A stretch of DNA of 64,000 nucleotides from Lachnospiraceae bacterium (GTDB taxonomy: Bacteria > Bacillota > Clostridia > Lachnospirales > Lachnospiraceae): NCBI GenBank assembly GCA_910575005.1, contig CAJTCL010000017.1:1-64000 (forward strand), given 5' to 3'. Shown piece by piece: positions 17,628 to 27,124 of this stretch; position 1 is the stretch's first letter, and each line of letters starts with the position of its first letter. Position numbers and translations under genes: made by a program. Below the pieces are notes generated by a model. It saw nothing but the letters and a program-made list of their open reading frames with translations. It did not search any database and was not told where the DNA came from.

Positions 17628-17746
17628 CACTCCCTGATTCAAAATAACCTGAGATACCAAATAACTCAACCAGTTTAACGATTTAAAACTATAATAACAC
17701 TGATATTATTGATAAGTATCTAAACCCAAAAAGGAGGTAAATTCAT

Positions 17747-18526
17747 ATGATCAGAAAATCTGCAGAACGGATTTATCTGTTTCTGATTTTCCTGTTTTTA
17801 TATCTGCCCATTGGGGTATTGATTGTACTTTCTTTTAATAACTCCAAATCCAAGGTACATTGGGGGGGTTTTACTCTCAATTGGTACAAAAGACTATTTT
17901 CCAGCAGTTCTATTATGGAGGCCTTCTATACCACCATATTGATCACTCTTGCCTCCGCCCTGATCGCTACTTTGCTGGGAACTATGGCAGCACTTGGAAT
18001 TGATGCTATGAAAAAACGTGGACAGGCAATAATGTTAGGTGCTACCAACATTCCGCTGCTAAACGCAGATATTGTCACTGGCATATCAATGATGCTTTTA
18101 TTTGTTCGTTTTACCAGGCTTGGTATGAACACAGTATTGATTGCACATATTACATTTAATATTCCCTATGTGATCTTAAATGTATTGCCCAAATTAAAAC
18201 AAAGCAGCCGTACTGCTTATGAAGCCGCACTAGATCTGGGCGCCACACCCTCATATGCCTTTTATAAAATTATATGGCCCCAAATTCTTCCTGGTGTACT
18301 CTCTGGCTTTTTAATGTCCATGACCATGTCACTGGATGATTTTTCTGTTACTTATTTCACTAAGGGTGCTGGTATCAATACCTTATCAACTATGATTTAC
18401 ACGGAAATGCGCAAAGGCATTCGTCCAGAAATGTATGCGCTGTCCACAATACTATTTTTGATTGCTTTGATATTGCTGCTGTTTTTAAATTATGGTCCAG
18501 CAGCGCGCAAAGAGCCTCATCATTAA
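17747..18526 (+). CDS. potC: Spermidine/putrescine ABC permease
   Basis: A 259-residue second permease subunit, six membrane helices, EAA loop (EAALDLGATPSYAFYKIIWP). RBS AAGGAGG. A 119-bp gap separates it from potB, longer than elsewhere in the operon and containing a weak ATAATAAC/TATTATT hairpin but no convincing promoter or terminator. Confidence 0.9.
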   Translation: MIRKSAERIYLFLIFLFLYLPIGVLIVLSFNNSKSKVHWGGFTLNWYKRLFSSSSIMEAFYTTILITLASALIATLLGTMAALGIDAMKKRGQAIMLGATNIPLLNADIVTGISMMLLFVRFTRLGMNTVLIAHITFNIPYVILNVLPKLKQSSRTAYEAALDLGATPSYAFYKIIWPQILPGVLSGFLMSMTMSLDDFSVTYFTKGAGINTLSTMIYTEMRKGIRPEMYALSTILFLIALILLLFLNYGPAARKEPHH

Positions 18527-18578
18527 AGAATAAGGTAATTACTTATTGAATGTTACAATTAGAAAAGGAGACGCGCTG

Positions 18579-19634
18579 ATGAAAAAAACACGATTGTTTT
18601 TGTTGGTTGTTGTGTCTGTTTTTGGCCTATTAGCCGGATGCGGCAAAAAAGACGATCCCAACACTTTGACAGTCTTAAATTACGGAAAATATATGGAACC
18701 AAAAATTTTAGATATGTTTGAGGAAGAGACTGGAATTAAGGTGGAATATGAGGAATATATTACTCCTGAAAATATGTATACCAAATATAAGGCTGGTGCC
18801 ATTGATTATGATTTGATCTGTACCTCTGACTATATGATTGAAAAGCTAATTCAAGAAGGTGAAGTTTTGGAAATAAATTATGACAAGATTCCCCTTACAG
18901 AAAATCTGGAACAGACTTACTTTGAGTTTTCCAAATCCTTCGATCCTGAAAATAAATATACACTCCCCTACTTTTTTGGAACAGTGGGCATTCTCTACAA
19001 TAAGGATATGGTAGACGAAACAAAGGTCGATTCCTGGGATATTTTATGGGATCAGGAATACTCTGGACAAATTATTATGGCAGATTCTGTCAGAGACTCT
19101 TTCATGGTAGCTCTAAAACGCCTGGGCTATTCCTTAAACACTGCCGAGGAAGATAAATTAAGGGAAGCACAAAAATTGCTGATTGAACAAAAACCAATGG
19201 TCTATTCCTATCTGGTGGATGAAGCCCAAGATGAAATGATTGCTGAAAATGCGGCTATGGCTGTAGTCTACTCTGGGGAAGCGGGATATGCCCTGGAATA
19301 TAATGACAAATTGGCATTTTCTGTGCCAAAAGATGGTTCTAATATGTGGATTGACTCATGGTTTATTCCCAAAAGCGCCAAGCATACTGAAAATGCAGAA
19401 AAATTTCTCAATTTCCTGTGTCGCGAGGATATTGCAATGCTAAATTTTGATTATGTATATTATGCCACGCCAAATACAAAAGTAAAAGCGGTCTTAGACC
19501 CCGCACTTCAGGAAAATCCTACTATTTTCCCACCCAAGGAAATCCTAGACAACTGTGAGGTTTTAAAGCCTCTGGATGATGAAACCACTATGAAATATAA
19601 TCTCTACTGGAAAGAAATCAAATCGGCTGAATAA
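18579..19634 (+). CDS. potD: Spermidine/putrescine-binding lipoprotein
   Basis: A 351-residue extracellular solute-binding protein. The signal peptide ends at LLAGC, so the Cys is lipidated. The type-2 periplasmic-binding fold shows TVLNYGKYMEP at its start and GTVGILYNKDMVD and SWFIPKSA regions typical of PotD. The ATG at 18579, with GGAG upstream, is chosen over one at 18546 because it yields the proper signal peptide. It delivers polyamine to PotBC. Confidence 0.9.
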   Translation: MKKTRLFLLVVVSVFGLLAGCGKKDDPNTLTVLNYGKYMEPKILDMFEEETGIKVEYEEYITPENMYTKYKAGAIDYDLICTSDYMIEKLIQEGEVLEINYDKIPLTENLEQTYFEFSKSFDPENKYTLPYFFGTVGILYNKDMVDETKVDSWDILWDQEYSGQIIMADSVRDSFMVALKRLGYSLNTAEEDKLREAQKLLIEQKPMVYSYLVDEAQDEMIAENAAMAVVYSGEAGYALEYNDKLAFSVPKDGSNMWIDSWFIPKSAKHTENAEKFLNFLCREDIAMLNFDYVYYATPNTKVKAVLDPALQENPTIFPPKEILDNCEVLKPLDDETTMKYNLYWKEIKSAE

Positions 19635-19646
19635 GCTATCTCACCA

Positions 19647-19731
19647 GGCATTCCAGAAAGAATTACAGCCCACTCATTAAAAAAATACGCGAAACTCCTA
19701 TTTTTCTGGAATGTCTTGCATTTTTTTGTCT
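19647..19731 (+). terminator. Terminator of pot operon
   Basis: CATTCCAGAAA pairs with TTTCTGGAATG across a ~55-nt loop, followed by a run of seven Ts after TTGCA. Confidence 0.55.
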
Positions 19732-19797
19732 GACATGTTACATTGAGTTCCAACTTATGCCATACTTCCCGTTGCCAGCACAGCTCAGGAGGTATTT

Positions 19798-20721
19798 ATG
19801 ACATACGATTTATTTAAACAACATTTAGTGGATTCTCTCAGGGAATTCTTTCCTATTGATACCCAGATTGTCATTCGTCCGTTTTTTCATAATAACCAAT
19901 TAGTACTGGACGGATTGACTATTTTGGAACCAGGCAGTAATATTTCCCCGACCATTTATCTGAATTTTTATTTTGAAAAATATCAAAATGGAACAGAACT
20001 CTCTTCCATTCAGCAACATATTCTGCAGTATTATCATCGTCATTGTCCAATTACACATATCGACACATCTTTTTTTACCAATTTTGATTATGTATATTCC
20101 CGAATCGTATACAAACTGGTTCACTATGAAAAAAACAGGGAATTTCTGAAAGAAATTCCCCATTTTCCCTATCTGGATCTGGCCATAATATTCTACTGTC
20201 TTGTACCAGAAGGACCTTACGAAAATGCATCCATCTTGATTTACAATCAACATCTGACATACTGGGAAATCCAACCAGAAGCTCTTCTAAACCTTGCCCG
20301 TAAAAATACACCTCTGCTGCTTCCCTGGCGCTGCGATTCCCTGGCAGAACTGATATTACCAGCTCTCGATGCTCTTTTAGTCAAGGAACAGCCTTGTGCA
20401 GAAGATCTGCTGAACGCTGAGACGATTCCCATGTATGTCCTCTCCAATGAACAACGCTATTTTGGTGCTTCCTGTATGCTTTATCCCCAAGCATTAAAAG
20501 AGATATCACAAAGGTTAAATGACAATCTCTATATTCTGCCTAGCAGTATTCATGAAGTGATCCTAATTCCCGCTTCGTTTGCCGATGATGCAAACGAACT
20601 CTCAGAAATCGTCCAGGAAGTAAATATCTCTGAGGTGGCACAAGATGAAATCCTCTCCGACACTGTCTATTATTATAACCAAAATACAGAGGAGATTTCT
20701 GTGATCTCAGGCAAGCTTTAA
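19798..20721 (+). CDS. DUF5688 family protein
   Basis: A 307-residue soluble protein without signal or membrane segments. The N-terminus (YDLFKQHLVDSLREFF) and the C-terminal YVLSNEQRYFGASCMLYP...NDNLYILPSSIHEVILIP stretch are characteristic of the DUF5688 family found mainly in Lachnospiraceae, of unknown function. RBS AGGAGG. It converges on glgA, the two coding ends overlapping by 15 bp. No neighbour gives a functional hint. Confidence 0.75.
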   Translation: MTYDLFKQHLVDSLREFFPIDTQIVIRPFFHNNQLVLDGLTILEPGSNISPTIYLNFYFEKYQNGTELSSIQQHILQYYHRHCPITHIDTSFFTNFDYVYSRIVYKLVHYEKNREFLKEIPHFPYLDLAIIFYCLVPEGPYENASILIYNQHLTYWEIQPEALLNLARKNTPLLLPWRCDSLAELILPALDALLVKEQPCAEDLLNAETIPMYVLSNEQRYFGASCMLYPQALKEISQRLNDNLYILPSSIHEVILIPASFADDANELSEIVQEVNISEVAQDEILSDTVYYYNQNTEEISVISGKL

Positions 20722-22143
20722 ATACATTTTTTCATACTTTTTCGCTGAATTTTGCCAAGAATGGTCTGCTTTCATGCAGCGCTTCATCATTGCCCGCCAT
20801 TCTTTGGGATGATTCTGAAATACATCATAAGCGTAACGGATAATCATCAGCATTTCCTTAGCATCATAATTAGCAAAGCTAAATCCTGTTCCAGTCTGCC
20901 AGATCTCGTTATATGCTTCCACAGTGTCCTTTAATCCGCCAGTTTCCCGAACAATCGGTACCGTTCCATAGCGCATACTGATCAATTGACTCAAACCACA
21001 TGGCTCAAATTGAGAGGGCATCAGAAAAGCATCCACCCCGCCGTAAATCCTATGTGCCCGCTCTTCACTATAACCAACAGTTGCAGAAATCTGATCTGGA
21101 TATTTACTCGCAAAATAGCGAAAAGATTCCTCAAAACGATTTTCTCCAGTTCCCAATACCGCCACCTGAATATTCATGGTATTGAGCATCTCCTCCATCA
21201 CATAATTAACCAGATCAAATCCTTTCTGCTCTGTCATTCGTGAAACCATCCCAATCAGCATGACAGAATGATCCTGTCTCAATCCAAGTTCTTTCTGCAG
21301 GGCTTCCTTGTTTTTCTTCTTCTGTGTGATATTCCTAAGACCAAAGGGAACTGCCAGCTTAGTATCTGTCATTGGATTATATTCTTGATAATCAATGCCA
21401 TTGACAATTCCTGACAACTTATCCGAAGCCTGTCTCATAACGCCTTCTAATCCCTCACCGCCTGCCGGAAATTGGATTTCCTGCGCATACGTCTCACTAA
21501 CCGTTGTCACTTGATCTGCATATAAAATACCAGCCTTTAAAAAGTTTGTCTCATGATAAGCTTCCATAGCTTTATAACGGCAATTTTCTGGCAGATCTCG
21601 ACAATTCTCTATATCATCAATGCGCCACCTTCCCTGAAATTTTTGATTGTGGATGGTAATAATAGTCCTCATATTCTGGTAAAACGGATTATTTTTGTAA
21701 AATTCCTTTAAAAATACTGGAATTAACGCCGTCTGCCAATCATGACAGTGAATAATATCTGGACAAAAATCCATCTCTGGCAATGCCGCCAGCACTGCCC
21801 TAGAGTAAAATGCAAATTTATTTACATCCTCAAAAATTTCATGATAGGGATTATCCCCCGCAAAATAATACTCATTGTCAATAAAATAATAGGTTATCTC
21901 GTCTTCCTTTGCTTTATAAATTCCTATGTACTCTTTTCCTCTCGGCATATCCGCATAAAACTCTGTCACTTTTGACAGTTTTTTCCTGTCGGTTTCTGGG
22001 ATACATAAATATTTTGGCAAAATCACTCTCACATCAAATTTTTTGCTGTCTAAATATTTCGGCAGAGCACCCACTACATCTGCCAGACCTCCAGTTTTAA
22101 TAAAGGGATTCCCCTCGGATGCTGCAAAGAGTATCTTTTTCAT
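20707..22143 (-). CDS. glgA: Glycogen synthase (ADP-glucose)
   Basis: A 478-residue GT5 enzyme. The N-terminal KTGGLADVVGALP is the ADP-glucose binding loop and SQFEPCGLSQLISMRYGT is the C-terminal nucleotide-sugar motif. It elongates alpha-1,4-glucan. The start at 22143 with GGAGG is chosen; upstream codons to 22176 lack an RBS. Other glg genes are not in the window. It follows spo0A on the same strand across a hairpin, so it probably has its own promoter. Confidence 0.92.
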   Translation of the reverse strand: MKKILFAASEGNPFIKTGGLADVVGALPKYLDSKKFDVRVILPKYLCIPETDRKKLSKVTEFYADMPRGKEYIGIYKAKEDEITYYFIDNEYYFAGDNPYHEIFEDVNKFAFYSRAVLAALPEMDFCPDIIHCHDWQTALIPVFLKEFYKNNPFYQNMRTIITIHNQKFQGRWRIDDIENCRDLPENCRYKAMEAYHETNFLKAGILYADQVTTVSETYAQEIQFPAGGEGLEGVMRQASDKLSGIVNGIDYQEYNPMTDTKLAVPFGLRNITQKKKNKEALQKELGLRQDHSVMLIGMVSRMTEQKGFDLVNYVMEEMLNTMNIQVAVLGTGENRFEESFRYFASKYPDQISATVGYSEERAHRIYGGVDAFLMPSQFEPCGLSQLISMRYGTVPIVRETGGLKDTVEAYNEIWQTGTGFSFANYDAKEMLMIIRYAYDVFQNHPKEWRAMMKRCMKADHSWQNSAKKYEKMYLKLA

Positions 22144-22171
22144 ATGAAAACCTCCAACTTCCTGCGTGCAT

Positions 22172-22216
22172 TGCAATTATCTTGAATGTTACATTCCTCT
22201 TTGCTGAAATGTAGAT
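22172..22216 (-). terminator. Hairpin after spo0A
   Basis: TCTTGAAT-TACATTT pairs with AATGTA-CATTCAAGA in the spo0A-glgA gap. The stem is long but lacks a clean T-run. Confidence 0.4.
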
Positions 22217-22227
22217 TCAAGAACACG

Positions 22228-23028
22228 CTAATCTCTTAACTTATATTCTAACCGAATTTTGTCCGCAATTAAAGCAATAAATTCAGAATTTGTAGGTTTT
22301 CCTTTGCCATTATGAATCGTATATCCAAATAATTCGTCAATTGTGTCCATTTTACCTCTGCTCCATGCCACCTCAATAGCATGACGAATGGCACGCTCCA
22401 CTCGGCTAGGTGTTGTTTGGTATTTCTTTGCAATTCCAGGATAAAGGATTTTGGTTATGGAATTAAGCATTTCCATATCTTTGACTGACATAATAATGGC
22501 TTCTCTGAGATACTGATAACCTTTGATATGAGCAGGTACTCCGATTTCATGGATAATGTTTGTGACATCACTTTCCAGATTCCGACCTTCCAGATCCTGC
22601 TTTTTCTCATAGGCATTTACCTTGCGCATTTCATTTACCTTGCGCAGTTCTAAATTTCTTACATGCTTGATTCGGTTGATCACCACATTGTTGTCAAACG
22701 GCTTCATAATATAATAATCAGCCCCCATAGAAAACGCGTCTTCTGTAATTTTTTCCTGTCCAATTGCAGAAATCATGATAAATGCTGGATATTTTTTCAT
22801 ATTCTTGTCATTTCTGATCTTGTCCATCACTGTCAAACCATCTAATTTCGGCATAACAATATCCAACAATACTACATCTGGTTCCTTCCGCTTTATCATT
22901 TCGTATGCTTCTTCTCCATCTTTTGCGGTCCCCACAACTTGCAGTTCTTCATCACTCCTTACAATATCCCCCAATGCCTGCAACATTTTCTCGTTATCGT
23001 CTGCAATTGCCACATTTAATTTTTCCAC
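22228..23028 (-). CDS. spo0A: Sporulation master regulator Spo0A
   Basis: A 266-residue response regulator: receiver domain with acidic pocket (ADDN, 9-12), phospho-acceptor Asp56 in LLDIVMP and Lys in MKPFD, then the Spo0A-specific DNA-binding domain with [20 protein letters not shown], the invariant recognition helix. The start codon is GTG with AGGAGG. Phospho-Spo0A binds TGTCGAA boxes, three of which lie upstream. Presence implies ability or ancestry of endospore formation. The usual neighbour spoIVB is not adjacent. Confidence 0.96.
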   Translation of the reverse strand: MEKLNVAIADDNEKMLQALGDIVRSDEELQVVGTAKDGEEAYEMIKRKEPDVVLLDIVMPKLDGLTVMDKIRNDKNMKKYPAFIMISAIGQEKITEDAFSMGADYYIMKPFDNNVVINRIKHVRNLELRKVNEMRKVNAYEKKQDLEGRNLESDVTNIIHEIGVPAHIKGYQYLREAIIMSVKDMEMLNSITKILYPGIAKKYQTTPSRVERAIRHAIEVAWSRGKMDTIDELFGYTIHNGKGKPTNSEFIALIADKIRLEYKLRD

Positions 23029-23109
23029 GTTACATCCTCCTGTTATTTTTCCTGTTTTTCCTTCAAAAAAAGACGCCCCGACAAAATGCCATAACCTGCC
23101 TTATCGTCT

Positions 23110-23274
23110 TTCGACATTATAACATATTTGGACGTACCTTCAAGGAAAAGATTTCTCCGGTTTTCGACATCACAATACGGCTGCTCTCATAATAACACGA
23201 ACCATGTCATTTGCGAACCCCCTTTCTGACACCTCTACTATAATAACGATTGTATAATTGTATTTTCTGTCGAA
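23110..23274. promoter_or_regulatory. Three Spo0A boxes upstream of spo0A
   Basis: Exact 7-mers of the 0A box occur at 23110-23116 and 23163-23169 (TTCGACA) and 23268-23274 (TGTCGAA) in the 343-bp gap between spo0A and the blaI-like gene. Three exact hits in 343 bp is far above chance, and the position fits autoregulation. Confidence 0.7.
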
Positions 23275-23371
23275 CATTGTCGTATCATTTGAAAACTTTG
23301 GCACTTACTTTTTTCAACTAATCCCATTATTTTATGCTTGAACGACATTTCTATCATACTATGTGGCTATT

Positions 23372-23731
23372 TTACTCCAAATTTCCAATGATTTGTCTGA
23401 GCTTTTCAATTTGGTCTGTTGAGAGCTGTTTTCTGCCCAACAAAGCCACAAATAGCTTATCCGCGGAACCATCATAGACTTTATTGATGAGCTCATCCGT
23501 CTCCGCTTTTTGGATCTCCTCTTTTGGAATAAGTGCATGACACATGAAATTAGGTTCTGAGCGCTCAATCGCCCCTTTTTTAATACATCTTTTAATCAGC
23601 GTGTAAGTTGTATTTTTGTTCCAACCGACCTCTTCGCCAAGAATAACAGAAATTTGTTTTGCAGTGGAATCGCCTTCTCGCCAAAGTACATCCATCACCT
23701 TCAGTTCTGAATCAAACAGTTTATTGTCCAT
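23372..23731 (-). CDS. BlaI/MecI/CopY-type repressor
   Basis: A 119-residue winged-helix protein with the BlaI layout: an N-terminal LFDSELKVMDVLWREGDSTAKQI segment, the recognition helix WNKNTTYTLIKRCIKKG, and a C-terminal dimerisation helix. BlaI partners are normally a BlaR1/M56 membrane protease encoded next to it; none is found here. The next gene leftward is spo0A, 343 bp away. It may be an orphan autorepressor or control a gene elsewhere. RBS GGAGGTATGG. Confidence 0.87.
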   Translation of the reverse strand: MDNKLFDSELKVMDVLWREGDSTAKQISVILGEEVGWNKNTTYTLIKRCIKKGAIERSEPNFMCHALIPKEEIQKAETDELINKVYDGSADKLFVALLGRKQLSTDQIEKLRQIIGNLE

Positions 23732-23775
23732 ACCTCCACTCCTTTTACATGATTTACGCAGCCTCTATCTAATCC

Positions 23776-23805
23776 AAGACTACTATAGTCTTTTCAGATT
23801 GTCAA
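23776..23805 (-). promoter_or_regulatory. blaI-like promoter/operator
   Basis: A 17-bp palindrome AAGACTA-N3-TAGTCTT (23776-23792) stands beside TTGACA (minus strand, 23800-23805) in front of the blaI-like start. The palindrome covers the expected -10 zone, so it is the likely autoregulatory site. Confidence 0.55.
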
Positions 23806-23808
23806 TAA

Positions 23809-23836
23809 AAAGAATCCTGTTGCACAGGATTCTTCT
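23809..23836 (-). terminator. Terminator of the propeller/SBP gene
   Basis: AAGAATCCTG pairs with CAGGATTCTT around a short loop; read leftward it runs into TTTTTATTG. It separates the lipoprotein gene from the blaI-like gene. Confidence 0.8.
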
Positions 23837-23895
23837 GTTAATTGTTTTAGGCTGTATTCAGATAGAAAATCATTTCTCTTACTGATATAGATTTG

Positions 23896-26211
23896 CTATC
23901 TATGATACGAAATATGTGAGGCATCTTCCATCTGATATAATTGCAGCTTTTTTATCATCTCAGCAACTGTATCATCAATCTCCTTTTCACCTGACAGATA
24001 TGGTTCCCCACTCTCCAACATAGTTTCTATCACAATAGGATCTTCCATTGCAGGTATGGACAGATTTGTAATTTCTTGTTTTAATTTTTCAAATATTTCT
24101 TGTTTTGGCCAGGCAAATGATATTCCCAAATTATCAAATGTCTTTTTATATTGCTCCTGAAGCTCAGCTTGAGGAGGTTCTTTCGCCATATTTTTAAAGA
24201 CATCTTGATTCACCGGAAAACCGGGAACAGAAATTATTTTTCCTGTAAATATTTGCTGTTCTTCCCTACTGAGCATAAATTTAATAAAATCTTTTGCAGT
24301 TTCTAAATGTGCAGCTTTGCTGTTTATCCCTGCCAGCAAAGAACTAAACACCTGTCTAGAAACAATTTGATAGTCCTGATTAAAATTCACAATATTGATC
24401 AATGTTCTGAAAGAAGAAAGATATCCTAAATTCATCGCTGTATTGCCATATTGAATATCACTTTCCATCAATTCAGTATCATCTAAGAATACATCTCTGT
24501 CAATCTCTGTATTCTGATCATCCTGAAAATAAAAATCGAAAGCCCACCCTGCTTTTGCTATTAATTCATCATTGATACTTTTTGTTTGCTGTAAAATCAA
24601 TTTCAATTCTTCTTGGTCAATCGTCCCATCTTCTCTTTGGATTTTTTGCCAGTATACACTGATAATATAACGCAAAAGATCTTGGCCATTGCGATACATT
24701 GGGGGCATCTTTTCTGTATTTTGTACTGTTTTCCATAAATCTTCCACAGAAGAAACCTCTGTTTTCTGTGCTTGTTTTTGAACCAACGCTGGAATTTTAA
24801 AGGAAATTGGAATTACATATTGATGATTATCTTTTTGAAAGGCAGTAAAAATATTTTCAAATACCTTTCCTTCTTTTAGATCGGATTCCAAATCACTACT
24901 CAAATCCAAAAGAATTTCTTTCTCCTGATAAGATTTCCAGGGAAGATTATTCAAAATTAAAATATCCGGCCCATTGCCTGCCATAATTTCTGTATTTAAA
25001 CGATTCATTACATCTGATTCCATCTCAGCACTGGATTCCTCCATCCCTACTTCATATTTTACCAATACATCTGGATATTTTAATTTGAAGTCTGATACTA
25101 TTTTTTGAATTATATTATTTTTCTTTAGAGAATAGATGGTCAATTCTTTTTGTGGATATGCTGCCAACTCTTCATCATATTCATAGCGAAATAATTCTTT
25201 TTGGGAGGAAACAGAATTTTCCATAAAAACCAAGAATATATTTTTATTTACATAACAAAGTTTTTCTATATAATAATCAATATAATTTGAAAAACTGCTC
25301 AATTCCCCATCTACTAGTAGTTCTGTGAGAGCTCCCTTCTCGTCTGTCCCATAAATTCCCGATTTATTGCAGTAAAATAAGGTATTATTTTTCAGATTTA
25401 CATCCATACATGCAGGGTTATGAGATAAAATTTCCAAATCAGATATTTTTTTCCCAGACTTTGAATCTATCACCTGAATCGCCTGACCATTTTCACCAAT
25501 ATAAAGCTTATCTCCATATACTGCCATCTTTGCAGGATTAATTTCTCTGTTCCATAACACAGAACCATCATTGAGATCACAACAATATAATTGGTATGTC
25601 ATTAATTCTTCTGTTCCCAATTGTAGTATGCCATAGAGATTGCCATCTTTTGAGACAGCTATCTGTGTCAAACCGTATCCTTCTGCCAACTCTTCTGTCG
25701 CTTGCGGCAGCTCTATGATTATTTGATCTGTCTGCCACCCTTCTTTTGTCAGTTCTATTTTAAAATAACTATATTCCCCAATTGGATGCTGCAATTTCAT
25801 GGGATCTTCTGCCATCTTTCCCACTACAGCAATAATATCCCCATGTTCATCAAAACATGCAGAAGCGACACGTTGCTCTTCTAAAAGCCAATCTGTTTTT
25901 AACTCCCTTTGCTTCCAAGAAGCGCCAAAATCCTTACTTTCATATAGATAAAAGCTGCCAGGATCATTTTCAAATAAGATTTGTATACTTCCATCCTCCA
26001 TAGAAATTACATCAAATATCTTTTTGATTGTCATCGGAAAATCAATTTTTTCTTCTCGGTATCTGCCTTTTATATTCTCCTGAGCCACCGTCTTTTCATG
26101 GTATTCTCCAATGGAATCTCTTTGCTGTTTTTTATTTTCTGGAACAGTGCAGGATATGGCTGTAACAGAAAAAATCACCAAACAGATCAACAGACCTAAC
26201 ACTTTCTTCAT
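23896..26211 (-). CDS. Lipoprotein: propeller-like domain fused to extracellular solute-binding domain
   Basis: A 771-residue lipoprotein; the signal peptide ends AISC. Residues ~60-355 form repeated short beta strands with sensor-like blades (DVISMEDGSIQILF, IAVSKDGNLYGIL, AVYGDKLYIGENGQAIQV), resembling a beta-propeller. Residues ~360-740 match a family-1 solute-binding protein (ELTIYSLKKNNIIQKIVSDFK, GNGPDILILNN, MLSREEQQIF). No permease or ATPase gene is nearby, so it may report a ligand and not feed an importer. RBS AGGAGG. It diverges from a two-component system across 190 bp with shared repeat words, hence probable signalling partner or target of it. Confidence 0.75.
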   Translation of the reverse strand: MKKVLGLLICLVIFSVTAISCTVPENKKQQRDSIGEYHEKTVAQENIKGRYREEKIDFPMTIKKIFDVISMEDGSIQILFENDPGSFYLYESKDFGASWKQRELKTDWLLEEQRVASACFDEHGDIIAVVGKMAEDPMKLQHPIGEYSYFKIELTKEGWQTDQIIIELPQATEELAEGYGLTQIAVSKDGNLYGILQLGTEELMTYQLYCCDLNDGSVLWNREINPAKMAVYGDKLYIGENGQAIQVIDSKSGKKISDLEILSHNPACMDVNLKNNTLFYCNKSGIYGTDEKGALTELLVDGELSSFSNYIDYYIEKLCYVNKNIFLVFMENSVSSQKELFRYEYDEELAAYPQKELTIYSLKKNNIIQKIVSDFKLKYPDVLVKYEVGMEESSAEMESDVMNRLNTEIMAGNGPDILILNNLPWKSYQEKEILLDLSSDLESDLKEGKVFENIFTAFQKDNHQYVIPISFKIPALVQKQAQKTEVSSVEDLWKTVQNTEKMPPMYRNGQDLLRYIISVYWQKIQREDGTIDQEELKLILQQTKSINDELIAKAGWAFDFYFQDDQNTEIDRDVFLDDTELMESDIQYGNTAMNLGYLSSFRTLINIVNFNQDYQIVSRQVFSSLLAGINSKAAHLETAKDFIKFMLSREEQQIFTGKIISVPGFPVNQDVFKNMAKEPPQAELQEQYKKTFDNLGISFAWPKQEIFEKLKQEITNLSIPAMEDPIVIETMLESGEPYLSGEKEIDDTVAEMIKKLQLYQMEDASHISYHR

Positions 26212-26249
26212 ATCTCTTCCTCCTTGTTGATTTTATTTGTTACATCATA

Positions 26250-26358
26250 CTCTAAAAAATCTCTATTTGTCCTCTAAAAGTTCGTTGCTGCTCATTCCGT
26301 TTACTATTATTTGTGTGAAAAGTAATAAAAATTCCATACAAATAGAGGACTTTTAGAG
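26250..26358. promoter_or_regulatory. CTCTAAAA repeat words in divergent promoter region
   Basis: CTCTAAAAAATCTC (26250-26263) and CTCTAAAAGTTC (26272-26283) lie near the lipoprotein gene; the inverted ACTTTTAGAGAACT (26349-26362) lies near the response-regulator gene. They are candidate binding sites of the OmpR-type regulator encoded next door, which would tie both transcripts together. Confidence 0.5.
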
Positions 26359-26404
26359 AACTTCTGTGCTATACTAAAAATAGAAAATTTGTGTGGAGGA
26401 TGTT

Positions 26405-27124
26405 ATGAGAATTTTGATTATTGAAGACGACATCAGTCTAACTGAACTCCTCATTTACGGTTTGGAAGAAGAAGGATTTTCTATTGATGTCTGCCATGAC
26501 GGGCAGGAAGGGTTACGCTTGGCATTGCAAAGCCTGCATGATATTATTCTGCTGGATCGGATGCTCCCTGGTATTCCTGGGGAACAAATATTAAAACGAA
26601 TTCGCTTAGAAACTGTTAAGACACCTGTAATTTTTATCACAGCGCTTGGTGAATCCTCCGAAAAAATCAACGGATTGGATCTCGGCGCAGACGATTATCT
26701 GGTAAAACCTTTTGATATCGGTGAGCTGTCGGCGCGCATCCGCAGTGTTATGCGCAGAACGCTAGACCGCAGCAATCCTTTTTTACTTACATTTGGTGAT
26801 ATCAGCTTTTCAGAAAAAGAATTGAAAATAATCCATAAAGAACATACTGCCCTTTTATCCAAAAAAGAAGCAGAGCTGTTGTCCTACTTTCTTCGACATC
26901 CAGAGCAAGTATTGACACGCAGACAAATTATAGGAAATGTATGGGGGCCATATGCAGAAATTGAAGATGGAAATTTGGATAATTATATCTATTTGCTGAG
27001 AAAAAAACTGCATACTATACATACAAATTTAAAGATTGTAACCATTCACAGACAAGGTTACGCTCTAAAGGAAAAACAGGAGGATTTCCCATGTTCCGCA
27101 ATATCCGCAGAAAACTCTCTTTGA
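26405..27124 (+). CDS. OmpR/PhoB-type response regulator
   Basis: A 239-residue two-domain regulator: receiver with acidic pair in IIEDD (7-9), phospho-acceptor Asp51 in ILLDRMLP and Lys in LVKPFD; C-terminal winged helix (LTFGDISFSEKELKI...LTRRQIIGNVWG...GNLDNYIYLLRKKL). ATG at 26405 with GGAGG is preferred to the GTG at 26393. The coding end overlaps the kinase gene by 34 bp in another frame. Confidence 0.9.
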   Translation: MRILIIEDDISLTELLIYGLEEEGFSIDVCHDGQEGLRLALQSLHDIILLDRMLPGIPGEQILKRIRLETVKTPVIFITALGESSEKINGLDLGADDYLVKPFDIGELSARIRSVMRRTLDRSNPFLLTFGDISFSEKELKIIHKEHTALLSKKEAELLSYFLRHPEQVLTRRQIIGNVWGPYAEIEDGNLDNYIYLLRKKLHTIHTNLKIVTIHRQGYALKEKQEDFPCSAISAENSL

